A DNA stretch of 64,000 bases from Acestrorhynchus altus. Lineage: Eukaryota; Chordata; Actinopteri; Characiformes; Acestrorhynchidae. Both the position numbers and the translations under genes were made by a program. Of the stretch, positions 25,077 to 38,435 are shown piece by piece. The first letter of the stretch is position 1. Each line of letters opens with the position of its first letter. Under the pieces are notes generated by a model that saw only the letters and a list, made by a program, of their open reading frames with translations, made no database searches and had not been told where the DNA came from. The stretch is taken from positions 10,422,994 to 10,486,993 of the forward strand of contig CM067503.1 in the NCBI GenBank assembly GCA_034509495.1, in the 5' to 3' direction.

Positions 25077-26084
25077 GAAACAAAGCAGAAACCAGCTATT
25101 ACAGTCTCCTGTGTTGGACATTTGGCAAGTTTCTTAATCAGACACATGCTGAAATGTTGTCAGAGAATCCACTGCGTTCGTAATGGATTCAGGAATTTTA
25201 GTGCATCCTTCAGGATTTTCATCCTGGATTGAGATTTGTCAGCCACTTCTGTAGATTGAGACACATGATCAAATCCATTTTACAGCTCATGTTAAGTGCA
25301 GCAACCTATTTCTTAGTAAAGCACTGATTTTACTACTGTTTTACTGTAATATAGTGTTGACATTCTCTAACCCAGTTATCCCAGTCATTTCCGGAAGATC
25401 CAGTGCAGCAGGACGTAGGTTTAAGTATTTAGCTGGTTTTATAGCCGAACAGAAGAAATATGATATGGTGTTTTTTGATACTCCTGAACTTATATGATTG
25501 TAAGTAAGATATGTCATGTGTTTTGAGGTTAATGCTACACTGTTAACCATAGACACCCTCTACTGGGGAAAGGTCAGCTCACATAGCTGCTGTTCTACTT
25601 ATCCAGCTGGGACTCTACATCTCCCAGGGTGTGGAGGTGTGGGAATAATGGTGCACAACATGGTAGGTTTTACTTTTAAATGTTTAGTTAAGACTTCAAG
25701 AGGCTTTACAGCACTTAGCTTAGATCCAGTATTACAAATTACATACTGGGTTTAATTCCAGGGTATACAAAGAATCAACCACATACTAACTCACTCAGAA
25801 TGGATGAGTGTACGTATTCGCATGGTGTGCTGGTGGAGCTCAATGTTTGCCCAATATCACTGTTTCCTGCTTTGACTGTAGGAGCTGAATTTCCAGTGTC
25901 CAATGTCACCTTCTGCTGGAAATATTGTGGTACCTACACATTAAGTTGTCATTTACAAGGTACAAGGACTCTGTAGACTTTCAAGATTTTGTAACTGTAT
26001 GCTTTTATTTAGATATATTCATTTGTTAGGAATGATTGTTTTATTGCTAAACTATTCATTATTACACAACACATTTACTATTAT

Positions 26085-26282
26085 GGTTTTAACTGATGCT
26101 CTGATCCAGAGTGACTTACATGGTCACTCATATTACAAAGGTGGGCCAGAGTAGTGTTAGGAGACTTGTCCAAGGACTCTTATTGGTGTAGCACAGCACT
26201 GTTGCCCAGACTGGTACTCGAACCCCAGACTCCCACATGGTGTGGTGACTTGCTGGTGGTGTTATCTGTTGTGCCACACCAA
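26085..26282 (-). repeat. tRNA-derived SINE, minus-strand copy
   Basis: Begins with the reversed tail (GATGCTCTGATCCAGAGTGA) and ends with a reversed head (ACTCGAACCCCAGACTCCCA, then GTGTTATCTGTTGTGCCACA). The reverse complement corresponds to the copy at 16421-16612. Confidence 0.85.
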
Positions 26283-27609
26283 CATCCAACAATAATAATG
26301 GTGATGCAGTTATGGTAGTAAAGTAAAATTATATAAGTATAATTCTGTAAAGTTCAGGTTACATTCTGTTCTACAATCTGTTTTTAATGTCTATTAATGA
26401 CAAGAAAATATGTAAAGGGTGTGAAATAGTTTCTTTTCACTAGTTCACTATTCAAATAAACATAACAAATCGTCTTAAGTACAAACTCCAAACATGTGAT
26501 ATGAAAAGGTAAAATTAGTGAGAAATCATGTTTATTAATTATATAATTTTCTTGCTTTTGACTATAACTGCAACTTTTAACACACTCTTACAGCCTTTTT
26601 ACCGGCATATGTTAATTTGCTTAACACTCAAATACAAGTATGCTTCCCACTCCACCCTTCCACTTTTCTCTGACCTACTCTCTTTTCTGCATTTTACCTC
26701 CCTGCTGCACTCTCTCAGGGTTTGCAGATGATGGCATCAGCTTTTAGGGGAGTGAGGAGAGGAAGTGAGAGAAGTGCTTGAGGGCTCTGTTAATTTGGGG
26801 CTCCTGAGTACATACAGCAATCCAGCATCTGATTCTCCTTGGGGGATCCAGAGAGAGTGCAGCAGGAAGGTGAAATGTGTGGTGTGGAGTGTAGAGGAGA
26901 GCAAAGGGCAGGAAAAGAGAGGGGAAAAAGCTGCCATCTCGGCCGTCCCACCTCTTTGATCAAGGACAGGGCAACTTAGATGTTCGCTACTGCAAACCCC
27001 TGCATCTTGTGCCATTACTGTTACTTTGCCCTTCAAGGTCTATCATAGGCAACAAATTAAGGTGCTTTCAACTCAATGTGCTTATATATCGTTGTAGGTA
27101 CAACATTTGTGTGTTTATGCACCAAAAACAGTCAGGATTCATTCTTATGACCATTTTCAACCTTTCTTTATCCCCTAAAATAACAGTGGCCATTTTTGTT
27201 TTTGTGTCCTTATGACTGATATATCTGAATGACAATAGTCTGATTGCAGCTTATCTATATATGACATATATTGCTGCTGTCTAATGAAGAACATACATCC
27301 ATTTTTTGTGCATTTCAGTTTTCTCCTTCATTTGAACACTAAACAACTGCTCTGTTCACTGTGTAAATAATTCTGGATGAATTGATCAATAGAAATGCTC
27401 TACAATTACTCAAAATATACTTTTAGAATTAAGAAAATCATGCCTGTTCCTGTAAAGTCACCATTAGGCTATTTTTTATATAAAATACAGATTAAAAATA
27501 CAAATACATTTGTCCTGGTAAAATATGTCCATGATCATAATTCACAAGCTGACAGCAGGAATAAAGTTAATCATAGCTCAAACCCTGGCAGAAGACCAGG
27601 TTTAGAATC

Positions 27610-27835
27610 TTAGGTTTAGAAGACTAGGTTTAGAATGTGGATTTTGAGATGCGTTTTTGAACAATTTGAACTGTCCCCCGTGCCACTGGCTGCAGCACAA
27701 GCAAGTATGATGCGCCCCCTCCAAACAGTTGGAGAGGTGTTCTTTAACTCCAAGAATCCTTTTATTCTTTGCAGCCATAGTTCGATTGCAAACATTTCAG
27801 TCCACATTACTTCCAGAAAGAATCAGGTTCATTTA
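27610..27835 (-). pseudogene. Tc1-like transposase fragment, frameshifted
   Basis: Minus-strand frames read EPDSFWK, then TEMFAIELWLQRIK, then NTSPTVWRGRIILACAAASG with TGDS. These correspond in order to the Tc1 transposase blocks PxxFWKNVLWSDE..IELFG, PTVKHGGGSIMLWGCF and AASGTG. The first catalytic Asp region reads WTEM rather than WSDE, and a stop and frameshifts are present, so it is a dead remnant. The long + strand ORF across it is a shadow. Confidence 0.7.
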
Positions 27836-29956
27836 AATTATCCCTTGAAAATTTCTGGTGGCAGGAAAAGTTTGCTTCTGATGACTTCCATACTCCTCCA
27901 TATTCTTAATCTTCTTCCTATTCATATGCTGGGTCCCTACAGTATAGCCTTCTTTTTCTTTGCACGTATTCACTCAGTGCAAAGTAAAGTATATTGCTTT
28001 CTGACACATACTTATATTTTCTCATCGATTCTTTGTTTGGCTTCTTTTTATCTGCAACTTGTAGTGTTTTGTTTATACTTAAAATTGACTCACACTTACA
28101 TCAACCTGCCTCCAGTGAATTTAGCTGTTTTCTGAGCTAGATTACTCACAAACACACTAGTAGATAGTGTGGTTGTATAAACCTTGTGTTTTGTTATGAT
28201 ATGTGTAGCATGCAGGTTACTCTGATGTGAAGCTTTGAAAACAGCGTGTAACTGCCCACAAATTTCAGGTTATAGGAGTAAATGTTCAAATGAGGAGGCT
28301 TTTGTTATATAGAAAGGACAGTGTAAAGGACAGAAGGCACATTCTTAAAAGCTTATTAAAACCTAAGCTGAGTTAGCTGTTATGATAGGTAGCAGCTGTA
28401 CAGAATGCATCGTGTTGGCTGGTGGTCACTGGGGACGTTTTTTAAATTTGCTTTTAAAGGCACTCGTTTTTAATATCAAAAATGTTCAGAGTGATCTTAT
28501 CTCTCTATAATGAGACTTATGTGACCTAGAGTGAAGGGATAATCTGGTGCCTTGTCTTTAGTGGTTGCCTGAGAATCCAATTTCTGCAGTTATCTGATTA
28601 TTCAAGTGGCCATGTAGACAGGTCATATGGACAGTTGGGTCTGAAAGTTTCTAAAAGAAATTTGATAGAGCTCGATTTTAGCTCAGTGATTTCTGAGCTT
28701 ATGTATACAGCTTACTCTAATTTCTTTCTGCCTTCTCAGCCAGCACCACCACCAACAGGGACTCCACCTTTCTCACACTGTATTCACCTTCTTGGCTGTT
28801 TGCAGAGTAGAAATCTGTAGAAATCAGTTAGTCAAGAGGCAGAAGTTTCTCAACCCTTCTTTATATACTTTGATGTGAGTTACATACCATCTTGCGATAA
28901 GATGCAGAGCAGACTCTGTAGGTCTGTGTTGTATTCTCTTTGCTATATTATCAGAAAGATATTAATAGAAATGTGGAGTGTATATTTAATACAGTTCATG
29001 GAAAACTTTCACGTCAGCTTCTTCCAACATCATCCCAGCCAAAAGTATAAAAAACAAGTACTAATGTATGTATTCACGACATCAAATATAGATTAAGGGA
29101 ATTCTGTTCTGGTCATTATATTTCAGAAATGAAGAAGAAAAGAATGTGAACAGAATGTGATTACTGTATGTAAGTAGTGAGGACACATGAGAGCTATTTG
29201 GGACATGTTGCACACGTCCTTAGGCATGTGAATGCTTAAACAGTTTCTGGCTTGCCTCTCTGCTCACTTTAATGTTTTTTAATCCCTCAGCTCACTTGAT
29301 GCTAGTTTAACATAGAGAATATCAACCACCACATCCTTCAGAGGGAGCTTTATGGAGTCAAGGAGCTGCAGCCCAGAAGTTCAGCCATATCAAAAGTCTC
29401 TCAGCTTACTAGTGCTAGCTTCGACATATGAATGCTTCTCCAAATTTCCAGCAGAAGATCTTCAGGTATTGCTCTGGAACAGTGTGGTGAGAGGAAATTG
29501 ACCATGCAGAGTCACATACTTAAGAAGTCTTGGCAGCTGAGCTCAGAGGATTTGGAGGAATGTTTGAAGTTTGTAATTCTGCTAGCCACTGGATTTGGGC
29601 CGCTTGTCTCTATTGGCCAGAATTTGAGCTGAAATAGAGGAATTTCAGAAGTTATGATCCATCATTGAACGTCTAATCCTAGCTGCGGTAAGATGAGATT
29701 TGTATTTGCCAGCTGCTTCAAGCTGAAGTGATGGAGGTGGAGAAAGTGTGGGTTGACCTTGTCTGGGCTGCAGGGCTGTTGTGATTACTCTCATGATTAA
29801 TATTTGATTACTTATTTGGCAGTAGACAGCACTGACTACAAAGAGTATCAATAATTGTTCTTTTGAATCAACAGTAATAAGTCATACTCTGCTTTTTGTT
29901 AGGGTCATGTGAAAACACCACTGCATTGACTCCAGGCACACTTCCCATCAACCAAT

Positions 29957-30008
29957 CCTTTTTCTTTTTTTCTCTTTAAACTCCTTTTTCTTTTTTTTCT
30001 CTTTAAAC
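29957..30008 (+). repeat. Two-copy tandem duplication, pyrimidine-rich
   Basis: Two units of 26-27 bases (CCTTTTTC, a T run, CTCTTTAAAC) occur head to tail and differ by one T, indicating a recent slippage duplication. Confidence 0.9.
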
Positions 30009-31335
30009 ATTATATTATGAAAACTCCTCATATGTAATTGTCCTTCTGTGAAGCAAAAATAGTATACCTTTGCAATTCATGTAAAGTCACATTATGCAAT
30101 TACTGTCATTTCTTACACCTGGACTCAGCTGGGAAGTGCAATATCTTTTCTAAAAACTATGATCTGAGCCACCACAAAAGGACACACTTTACATGTGTAT
30201 TTCCAGACAGGCTGAGAGATATAGAATCATCAATGAAAGTGAAATAAGCAGCTGAACTGAAGTGGTGAAGTCATATTACGGGATTGTACACAAATATGTT
30301 ACACAGTTCTCATGAGCACTGTCCTGCCTGCTTCACCAAACTAGCATAGTGCAGTTAGTAGTGTGCTGAGACCAGCATAACAGTGATGGAGTTGTTGTTC
30401 TCCCTATTACAACTTAATGCTGTTTAAAAGGGACGTGTGTGTACAATTATGCTGTTTGTTCATTAGAAGATCTGGAAAATACATTGGATAGCACCCTGTC
30501 TTCAGACAGTGTACTGGTTTTTCATCATGGAAAAAAGTCAGGTCTTTCAGTAATCAGATGTATTCCTAAATGCTAAGTTCTTGCAGGCAGTTTTTTTTTC
30601 TGAACATGGAACTGTTTGCAGCTCCTGAACTGCCAAGGTGTTGATCATATTACTGGGAAATTTGTAGGTTTGTGTTACTCAAATAGGATATTTTTTAAAG
30701 TGATCTAAGATTTAACATTTTTGCCTGGAAAATCGATGAGTGTCAGGGTGAGACTGAAATGATCATATATTCTCTGGCATCTCAGTAGGTCATTGTCTCA
30801 GAGGAGAAGAGAGAACAACCTTATTACCTGAGATCCAGACTGATCAAGTACACGGTGGAGGGAAATTATGTTCCTCCAGGACCAAGTTGCAACATGGAAA
30901 AATACAATACAAAAATGATATAAAGTGCAGTGTTCAAACATGGATGTGCAAATATTAAACTAGAACAAAACAATAAATACTATAAACATGACAAACGAAC
31001 GGAGAGGGCAACACCTACACAGCAATGTCCTCAGAGTAGTACTCACAGAAGAAGGAAATACCCCAGAACCCTGCACATTTAATCCTGTCTGAATTTGGTC
31101 CTATTTTATCTTTTTCCAATGAAATGTTCTACATTTGTTGTACATTTTACTCCTTTGATTACTCAGTTAATTGGTAGATGTTTCAATTGTGACACTGTTT
31201 GATAATTGATAGTGTCCACCATACTGTGCAGCTGAGATTACAGAGCAATGGCAGGAGAAATACTGTAACTATAGGAAGCAAAAGATAGCATCTGAAGGTA
31301 GCATCATTAATCCTCAGTGTGGATTCAACTGCTTG

Positions 31336-31337
<2 letters not shown>

Positions 31338-31384
<47 letters not shown>
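31338..31384 (+). repeat. GT microsatellite
   Basis: About 23 TG units. Confidence 0.96.
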
Positions 31385-31385
<1 letters not shown>

Positions 31386-33478
31386 TCCAACCATTTAGCA
31401 ACCATTCTGCTCAGTCCTTCCTCATTTTTCCACTTTCCTCGGTGTTATCAAAGTGCAGCCAGGGGTATGTCAGAGCAAAAGCAATGTGTCATAATAATGA
31501 CATTTAGGGAAATACCACTTTATCTCCAGCGTGGCTAAACCCAGCCTTATTAAAGCAATATTCCTCATCGCTCATTATCAGTCCTTCCCATCTTCATTCC
31601 CTGTCTGCCAGACGACCACTCTCCCTTTCATAGCCTCCACCAGGTGGCTCCAATCTAATTGAAGCTTCAGAGGTCTTCAGAGGATGAGTTTTTCTCTACG
31701 CCGGCTTATCGAACTTATTCTTTTGATCCTGTGTGACGGACATCAAAGGTGGTAATGGAAAGAGATATTACAGGTGTGAAATCCACATTGCCTTACCTTC
31801 CCCTTGCAGACGGGGGCCAGCAGCAGTCGATTTTCAATTTAACTTGCCACCTAACCTTTATTAATAGATTGTTTTTAAGGCCCACCACCAAATGAAGTGT
31901 TGTCTTTATACCTCTTGCACTTTATACCTAAACATGAGCCGACGGCTCTGTATTGACAGGCTGTGAACCTAGCCTTAGCTTTCAGAAAACACAGTGCGTG
32001 ATATCCATTTAAATGTAACTACGGAGTCCAGGCCTGCATTGGAACTGCCCCAAGGCGATCACCGCTGAGTGACATTTCATATCCAGCTGTGAACCCCTAG
32101 GGCTTCATGGAACATTTTACTTTGAAGTCTTGCTGAGAATATTAATGCAGTCCATTTTTGCTGGATTCAATATAATATACAGTATAAACTGCCTCTTCCA
32201 AGACATTAAAGGCACTAGACTCCTACTGTTGGTTTGTTGTCCAATCAGCAGTATTTCTGCACTTCAGACTGACCTGGTCACCTACAATTCTCCAAGCAAG
32301 CAATTGGTGAATGTAATGTGATGATGGCCTTACACAAAGGGACTTTTCAAGCCATTTTACTAGGTGCATTCCAATCACTCTAGTAATTCCCTCCAAAGAG
32401 GACTGCACGGGGATTTCTGACACTTCAAGTGAAATTCCAAACCACACAAAGTGAAGGTGTTCAATTGGAACACTGCGTAAGGAGTTTTGAGTCACAGCTC
32501 ATCATTACACAGGAAGTTCCCCTAAATTCATCCATAAAAGAACTTCATTTGGTTTAATTTTTGCCATACTCGTTCTTTAATACAGCACTGCAAACATTTC
32601 ATTGTTTATATATATATATATATAAGTCAGTTACATTATTGTATATTGTATGTATTCTGAGGATCATGGGATATATTATGTATTACATGTGATATATTCT
32701 GAATTCCTTGCAAAAAGGTAGTTAGATATTTACAAAATCACACCATCTTTTCAAACTTCTGCTCTGACTTGTACGTCTCCATAATGTTCTCTCTATATTT
32801 GTCTCGTTCCCTCGGTCATTCCCTCTATTCCTCTCCTTCAGTACCTCACGCACACTCTCAATGAGTGTCATGGGGTGAATGTATTTCTGGAGCTCTCTGT
32901 ACTGCTGTCCATGATGACCCAGAGACGCGTAGTCTGATTGCCTGTTTTGTAGTAGGATGGGCTTTTATAGGCTGGAGGGTCAGCACTCACCTCTGATTAC
33001 TACACAGCCCTCATATCTCTGAGAGACCCTCCAAAAAAGTCAAGGTTGGCCAGAGAGTCACATCCAATGCCCAGCCTAAAGCTGTCAGGCTTGGCTCATA
33101 AAGAGAACCCTCCACATCTATAATGATGAGGGCAGATGGGTCATTCACAGCACTCTTGACTTTTTTTTTTTCCAACCAATGTTGTTTCTATATGTGTCAA
33201 TGTTAAAAGGTACTTCTAATTCTAAAGTGTGAAGTATATCTGGACAATGACAATCATGATTACTGGTATTTATTAGACAAGTGTGGGTTGTGAATCCTGT
33301 GCCTATTTAGGGCATTCTCAGTAGTCACAAAAAAATCAGTGAATTCATAAAACTCATTGTTGCATATATTAGAAATAAATGTATTTTGTTTATAATTATA
33401 ATGTGTATTAATACTCATATTTGTCTCTAATAAATGAGCATTTAAGACCACCTAATATGTAATTGCTTATTACTTGGG

Positions 33479-33725
33479 GAAGCCATGGCCTGAAGATTAG
33501 AGATGTGGCCAGAATTTGACCAGCTTGAACCGACGGGATGCAACTAAAGCTCCCTAGAGCAAGGCACCGAACCCCCATCTGCTCCCTACCCAGGGCTGCT
33601 GACCACTCTGTTCACATGCCCTCACTGTTCCCCAAAGTGTGTGTGCTTGCTATGTAAGTTTCACTGCACGGATGGGTGAAATACACAGGACAAATTCCTA
33701 GATGTGCAACAAATGGTGATTTGGT
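33479..33725 (+). repeat. tRNA-derived SINE, diverged copy
   Basis: Shares GAGCAAGGCACCGAACCCCC, CCAGGGCTGCTGACCAC, ACATGCCCTCACTGTTCCCC, TTTCACTGCACGGATGGGTG and GGACAAATTCC in the same order as the copies at 46696-46990 and 53490-53765. The 5' head is degenerate. Confidence 0.8.
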
Positions 33726-36512
33726 TTCCTTGGCTTTCTTCCTCTTAATATTAAAAAAATGATATGCAATAAAATACAATCATTTGCCCACCCCAAAAGA
33801 CTGGAGCTCTTAGACTAATTTTGGCAACATCTCAGGCCCTAATAAGCTATGGCTTGTTTACAGTCTCTGTTAAAAAAGGACAGGTGCATATTTCAAAATG
33901 TTTTGAATAATCCAACTTAAAACCTTGTCTCAGAAATTAGCAGCTGTGGGCTTTTGTAAGCAGTTACCTGGCAGATTTAAAAATGAAACAAAACAAAACA
34001 GGGGACAATGCAATAAAATGGCAAAGTGTTTTCAAATAGCCATTTGTACAGTTCATTATCTAATTATGAAATGGCTGTTTAGAGGAACAATGGAGGTCAA
34101 GGTGAGGTGTGAAGAACAAGCAAAAAAAATATGTTGGTAGGATTGTTAGAAAGGTAAATAAAAACCCCTGTTTGACTGCAAAAGACCTTTGGGTGAGGGT
34201 GAGGGTGAGGCACCAGACACCTGGGTGTGGATGCACTATTTTATTCTGCAGCAGCACCTGCACAAATGTGATCTTTATGGAGGAGTCAACTGAAAAATCC
34301 ATTCTTGCAACCTCGCCAACAAAGAGGATTTCAACGAAAAATATCTAAAAACATCTAAAACAACCTGATGCATTTTTGGGAACAGGTCCTGTAGACTGAT
34401 GAAGTTACAATAGAACTTTTGGTTGCACTTAGCAAAGGTACGTTTGTAGAAGGAACTGTGCAGAGTAACGAAAAGAACAAGAACATGAATAAGGCACAGG
34501 GCGGCCACTCAGAACAGAGCTCATTTACATAAATCAGTTTAAAGCACAAAAGCAAACAGACGGTTTATTTCTAAGGCACAAAGAGGTTGGAAATTTGTTA
34601 TTTAAAAACGAATTATGACTGGTTGTAGTACATAAACTCACACTCACATACATTACAAATAGCCCACAGGTACAAAAAATGAAAAGGCTGGACTAATGGA
34701 TTAAGAAAGCAGTCAGCTGACCTTTTTATGCGTTTAAATACCTGTTCTGTAAAGCAGCTCTCTAAAACAAGGAGGCAAGACAGCAGATTAAAAAGTGACC
34801 AGTTAGTGTGAGTTGAAGTGGGTATGAGAACGGCTGCTGTGTGTTGATTTTGGTGGGATGGTCTGGGCAAAAGACCAAGGCCAGTTTTTGATCCCACTCC
34901 ATCCATGTTAAGATATCAGAATGCTGCTGAATGTACGCCCACACATTTGGTTCAGAGTGCGCATTACACATACAGAAATTACCACCGAATCCTTATATAC
35001 TGTATGTGCTCACTATCCTTCACTGCTACACAGCTCAGCATGCTTTCAGTGTGGGTTAATAGGGATGAAATCGTTTCTACTCGTTGGTTTTGAATAGTAC
35101 TTTAAAACAGCCAAAGAAACTCACATTTCTTTTATTCATACTTAAAGTGTCATTTAGTCCCGGACTTGTTCCAAGGCCACGCCACCAAACATAAGTCACA
35201 CAGACGCTGGTGTTACTGTATTAATTTGCATTAAGATGATTAGCGTCAGTATCTACTGTATATGTAAGACATGTTTAAGAGTTCCATGCATTATAGACCT
35301 GATTGCAGTCTTTCCATGCGGGCATGTGAGTCTGAATGGGGTGGTAATTACTGTTACCTTCTCTGTTGTTAAAACGTAACCTCACATTCTGTTCCATCAA
35401 GGACCCTAATAGCCATATGTTCCTGTGATCTCAGTGGAAACATGTGAAGCATTGCTTTAAATCCAGTGTTAGTTATTCAGGGTTTCTTAGGGGAGAATAT
35501 TGAAATGTGGAGAAGCAAGTAATAATGTATGATTGTGTGGACGTTTCTCAGATCAATTGTTCTAGCCACTTATTCCCCTAAATACCATGTTTTATTCCCC
35601 CCATCAGGCTTTAGTCAGAGAGAAATATCATGTCCCGTTGGACAAGTGCCTCCATATTGTCCTCTCAGGCAAGAAAGACTATTTTGCCTGCAGGAACAAG
35701 ATAAGCAGACACCAATTAACTTGGAGCTCACTGATGATAAATGGAGGCCTTTTTTTTTTCTTTTTTTGAAAAATTTCTGTTCAGTATGCCATGTGCTGAA
35801 AATGATGTCTGTGTTTCTCCTTCAGAGCTCGTTTGGAATTAGGAGTGAGAATGTAAGCATCTTAGATTATTTTTGTTATCTGTGTCCTTCAGAAAGAGGT
35901 GGCCACAAGGAGAAAGGCATGGTCAGAGCGTACGAATGCCAAGACTGATATAGAACAAAAATCACACATTTCTTTGAAATTAATTTACTGTACATTTGTA
36001 CACAAAACTTAAACTGCAGCAATGCTGTGCAGCACTCGTTTGGATGAGGGCCAGTATAAGGGCATTTATGTAATTTGCCAAAATGTTTATCTGAAGCATG
36101 AAATAACATTTTTAGGTGCTAATCATTTTCAACAGCTCAAGTACTAATTTCATCAGAACGGTTCAAGGTTATTTGACACTATATTTTTGACAGGATAGTG
36201 AAAACTTGGAAGACAGACAAAATAGAATCTAATTTCACCAAAATAGTTCAAAAAGTTATTTATAACAAGCCAGAAAATGTAAAACAAAGAAAATAAGAAA
36301 AAATGGAAAAATCTAGTCACTGTTAAATAAAAGATGCTATAATTAATTATTTTTACGTAAAAAAGCCACAGTGTATATATGCACAGATCATAACATAACC
36401 GCCTCCTTGTTACTTTACTCACTGCCCATATCATGAGGTCCTCTTACAGGACCTATACAGGTTTTTAGTTCTTTAATTTCAGACATCTGTCTCTGTGTAT
36501 TTTATAAGTCCC

Positions 36513-36640
36513 TTTTCACCCTTAAATGGACAGGACCCTGAAGGACCACCACAGAGCAGGTATTGTATGGGTGGTGGGTCATTGTCAGTACTGCAGTCAC
36601 ACTGACACAGTGGTGGTGTGTTAAAATTGTGCAAAAAGGA
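36513..36640. repeat. Dispersed repeat resembling a common otophysan MITE/satellite-like sequence
   Basis: Words in order are GGACAGGACCCTGAAGGACC, ACCACAGAGCAGGTATTGTA, TGGGTGGTGGGTCATTGTCA, GTACTGCAGTCACACTGACA and CAGTGGTGGTGTGTT. I recognise these as the reverse strand of a repeat widespread in characins and catfish, truncated here. Confidence 0.6.
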
Positions 36641-38128
36641 ATGTATTCCCCCATTTTGTGAAATGTTAGAATCTTAAGTGCTTTCTTGTTGGCAAAAGGG
36701 GTTTGTACACAGTATTAACATCAGAGGTGTCAATAATTGCGGCTCGCGTGATTTCATGTAAAATAATTATTTTTTAATGTGGGATTTTTCCCCCACTTAA
36801 TGAATGCATTTGACATAAAGGTTGGATTTTTCTCCTAATTTGCTTTGTTCTATATTGCTTAAAAATAATTATCCAATAATTATATGCCAATAATTGTTGA
36901 GTTCTACTATGATTTGATTTTACTAAATGTTTAAGTGACTGCCAATCACGATTGCCAAGATTTTTTTTTACCACATTCCTTCCTCCAAGATGATGCTTCT
37001 CCACTGTCCTTCCACTTTTTTAATAAAGCGTTGGACAGTATTTCTGTCAACAAGTATTTCTTTCAATCATAAACATCATCCATCCTCTGCCCCATTCATC
37101 ACTGTTCTGTCTGCACAGCTGCTGATCACCAGAAATCTTCCAGGTCGCTCTCAGCACAGAACAACTAACACGGAAGATTTACATCTCACCCTGGCCGAAC
37201 CCATTTCTAGGAGGGTGGGTTTGAGGGGCAATTATCTGGTGGACACAAGCTCATTCATTCTCTGTGCATCATTCCCTCCTGTTGGTTCATTTCATTTCCA
37301 GAATGTTTGCATATATATCATACAGATGTCAGGGAGGTGCTCTCAGTATGTGACAGTGTCCCGCCCACATCTACCTGGAGAAGAGAGATATCTGGACAAA
37401 GGCTCTGTGGCACTGGTGTAAGTGGATTGGTCACAACATTAGTACTGATGTCCTTACACACTGTGGTGAGAATGCTTTTCTCTCCGAACATCCAGCCAAG
37501 GGATAGCTCACGAGCTGATCACAAGCCAAGGGCAGCAGGTGATCAGTGATCAAGAGTTGCATTTTCAGAACCAGCAGGGTGGAGCTATAAAGTTGTCATC
37601 TAACAAGTTACAAGGGACTGTGTTTAACATCTGTCAACAGACATTGGTCTGATGTGTGAAGTTCAAAAGATAAAAAGGCAAGTTTGACTGCACTGAAAAC
37701 GCATCCTAGCTTTGCACTGGGTATTATCTACTTTATCTGTCTCTCACCAAGTCATTTTTAATTACACTTCCTCCGCCGTTCTTTAAATGTCATATTCTGC
37801 TTGTCTTTTCCCTCCTGTGTTCTTTTCACAAATACCATGTGAGTCATTCTAATGTGTTTGGCACAGTAGTTCTCCAAACAACAGCCCGAAACACTGAGCC
37901 TGACATTCCTGGAGTTTATTCTCTCTCTACCGGAGGTTATGATGGTAAATCCCAGTGTACTGGGTGCTCTGCGTTTAGAATAACTATTGATCAAGTGGCT
38001 CATGATAATGCAGCAGATGCTCCATCTAACTTGTGCCAAAATACCTTGTTTTTCATAGCACATCTGTCTTCACACCATATGATGTCTAGTAATATGTCAT
38101 ACGAGTCATCCATTTACCCAAGACGTAG

Positions 38129-38290
38129 ATATATATGTACAAAGGTTTGAGGACGCCTGCTCCTGCAAAGGTTCTTCTGAGGTTAGAAGGATCTGATTGC
38201 TTTAAATGATGAGAACATCACTGAGGTCAGGTGTTGATTAGTCCTGAATCACAAGCACCAATTCAAATCATCCCAAAGAATGCAGCAAGG
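38129..38290 (+). repeat. Truncated Tc1-family fragment
   Basis: Starts TATATGTACAAAGGTTTGAG with GACGCCTGCTCCTGC, then GAGAACATCACTGAGGTCAG. These are diverged versions of the left half of the copy at 15138-15412. No clear right end was found. It lies 150 bases upstream of exon C. Confidence 0.5.
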
Positions 38291-38435
38291 CTTTATATGT
38301 ACATCTCTATTACACAAAGTAATGGAAGTAATCATGGTGAAATATTGTATTATTGAAACATCAGCTGTACACTCACATTCTTGCATTCTCAAGTCCTCTT
38401 CATATCTGACACCTTCTCTTTCTGCACACTCCTAG

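Larger units (their letters stand above)
14461..38435 (+). other. ctnnd2 intron between exons B and C (about 24 kb)
   Basis: This is the largest intron in the window. It holds two SINEs (16421-16612, 26085-26282), another SINE (33479-33725), an L2-like LINE fragment (18555-18790) and a decayed Tc1 transposase fragment (27610-27835). Inverted-repeat elements lie at 19391-19535 and 23173-23280, with a cluster of GGTTCT/AGAACC repeats at 22650-23065. CA and GT microsatellites lie near 25.0 and 31.3 kb. Repeat-poor, possibly conserved blocks lie near 20.2-20.5 and 31.55-31.92 kb. Long ORFs here do not look like genes. Confidence 0.9.

Noticed and set aside
27635..28135. 166-residue ORF
   Set aside because: It overlaps a reversed Tc1 transposase remnant, has low-complexity hydrophobic composition, and has no promoter or splice context.
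35529..35948. 139-residue ORF with a second overlapping frame
   Set aside because: No domain, a poly-Phe stretch from a T run, no splice-site support and no family similarity that I recognise.
36990..37421. 143-residue ORF
   Set aside because: No recognisable domain, no exon boundaries and no context; treated as chance.
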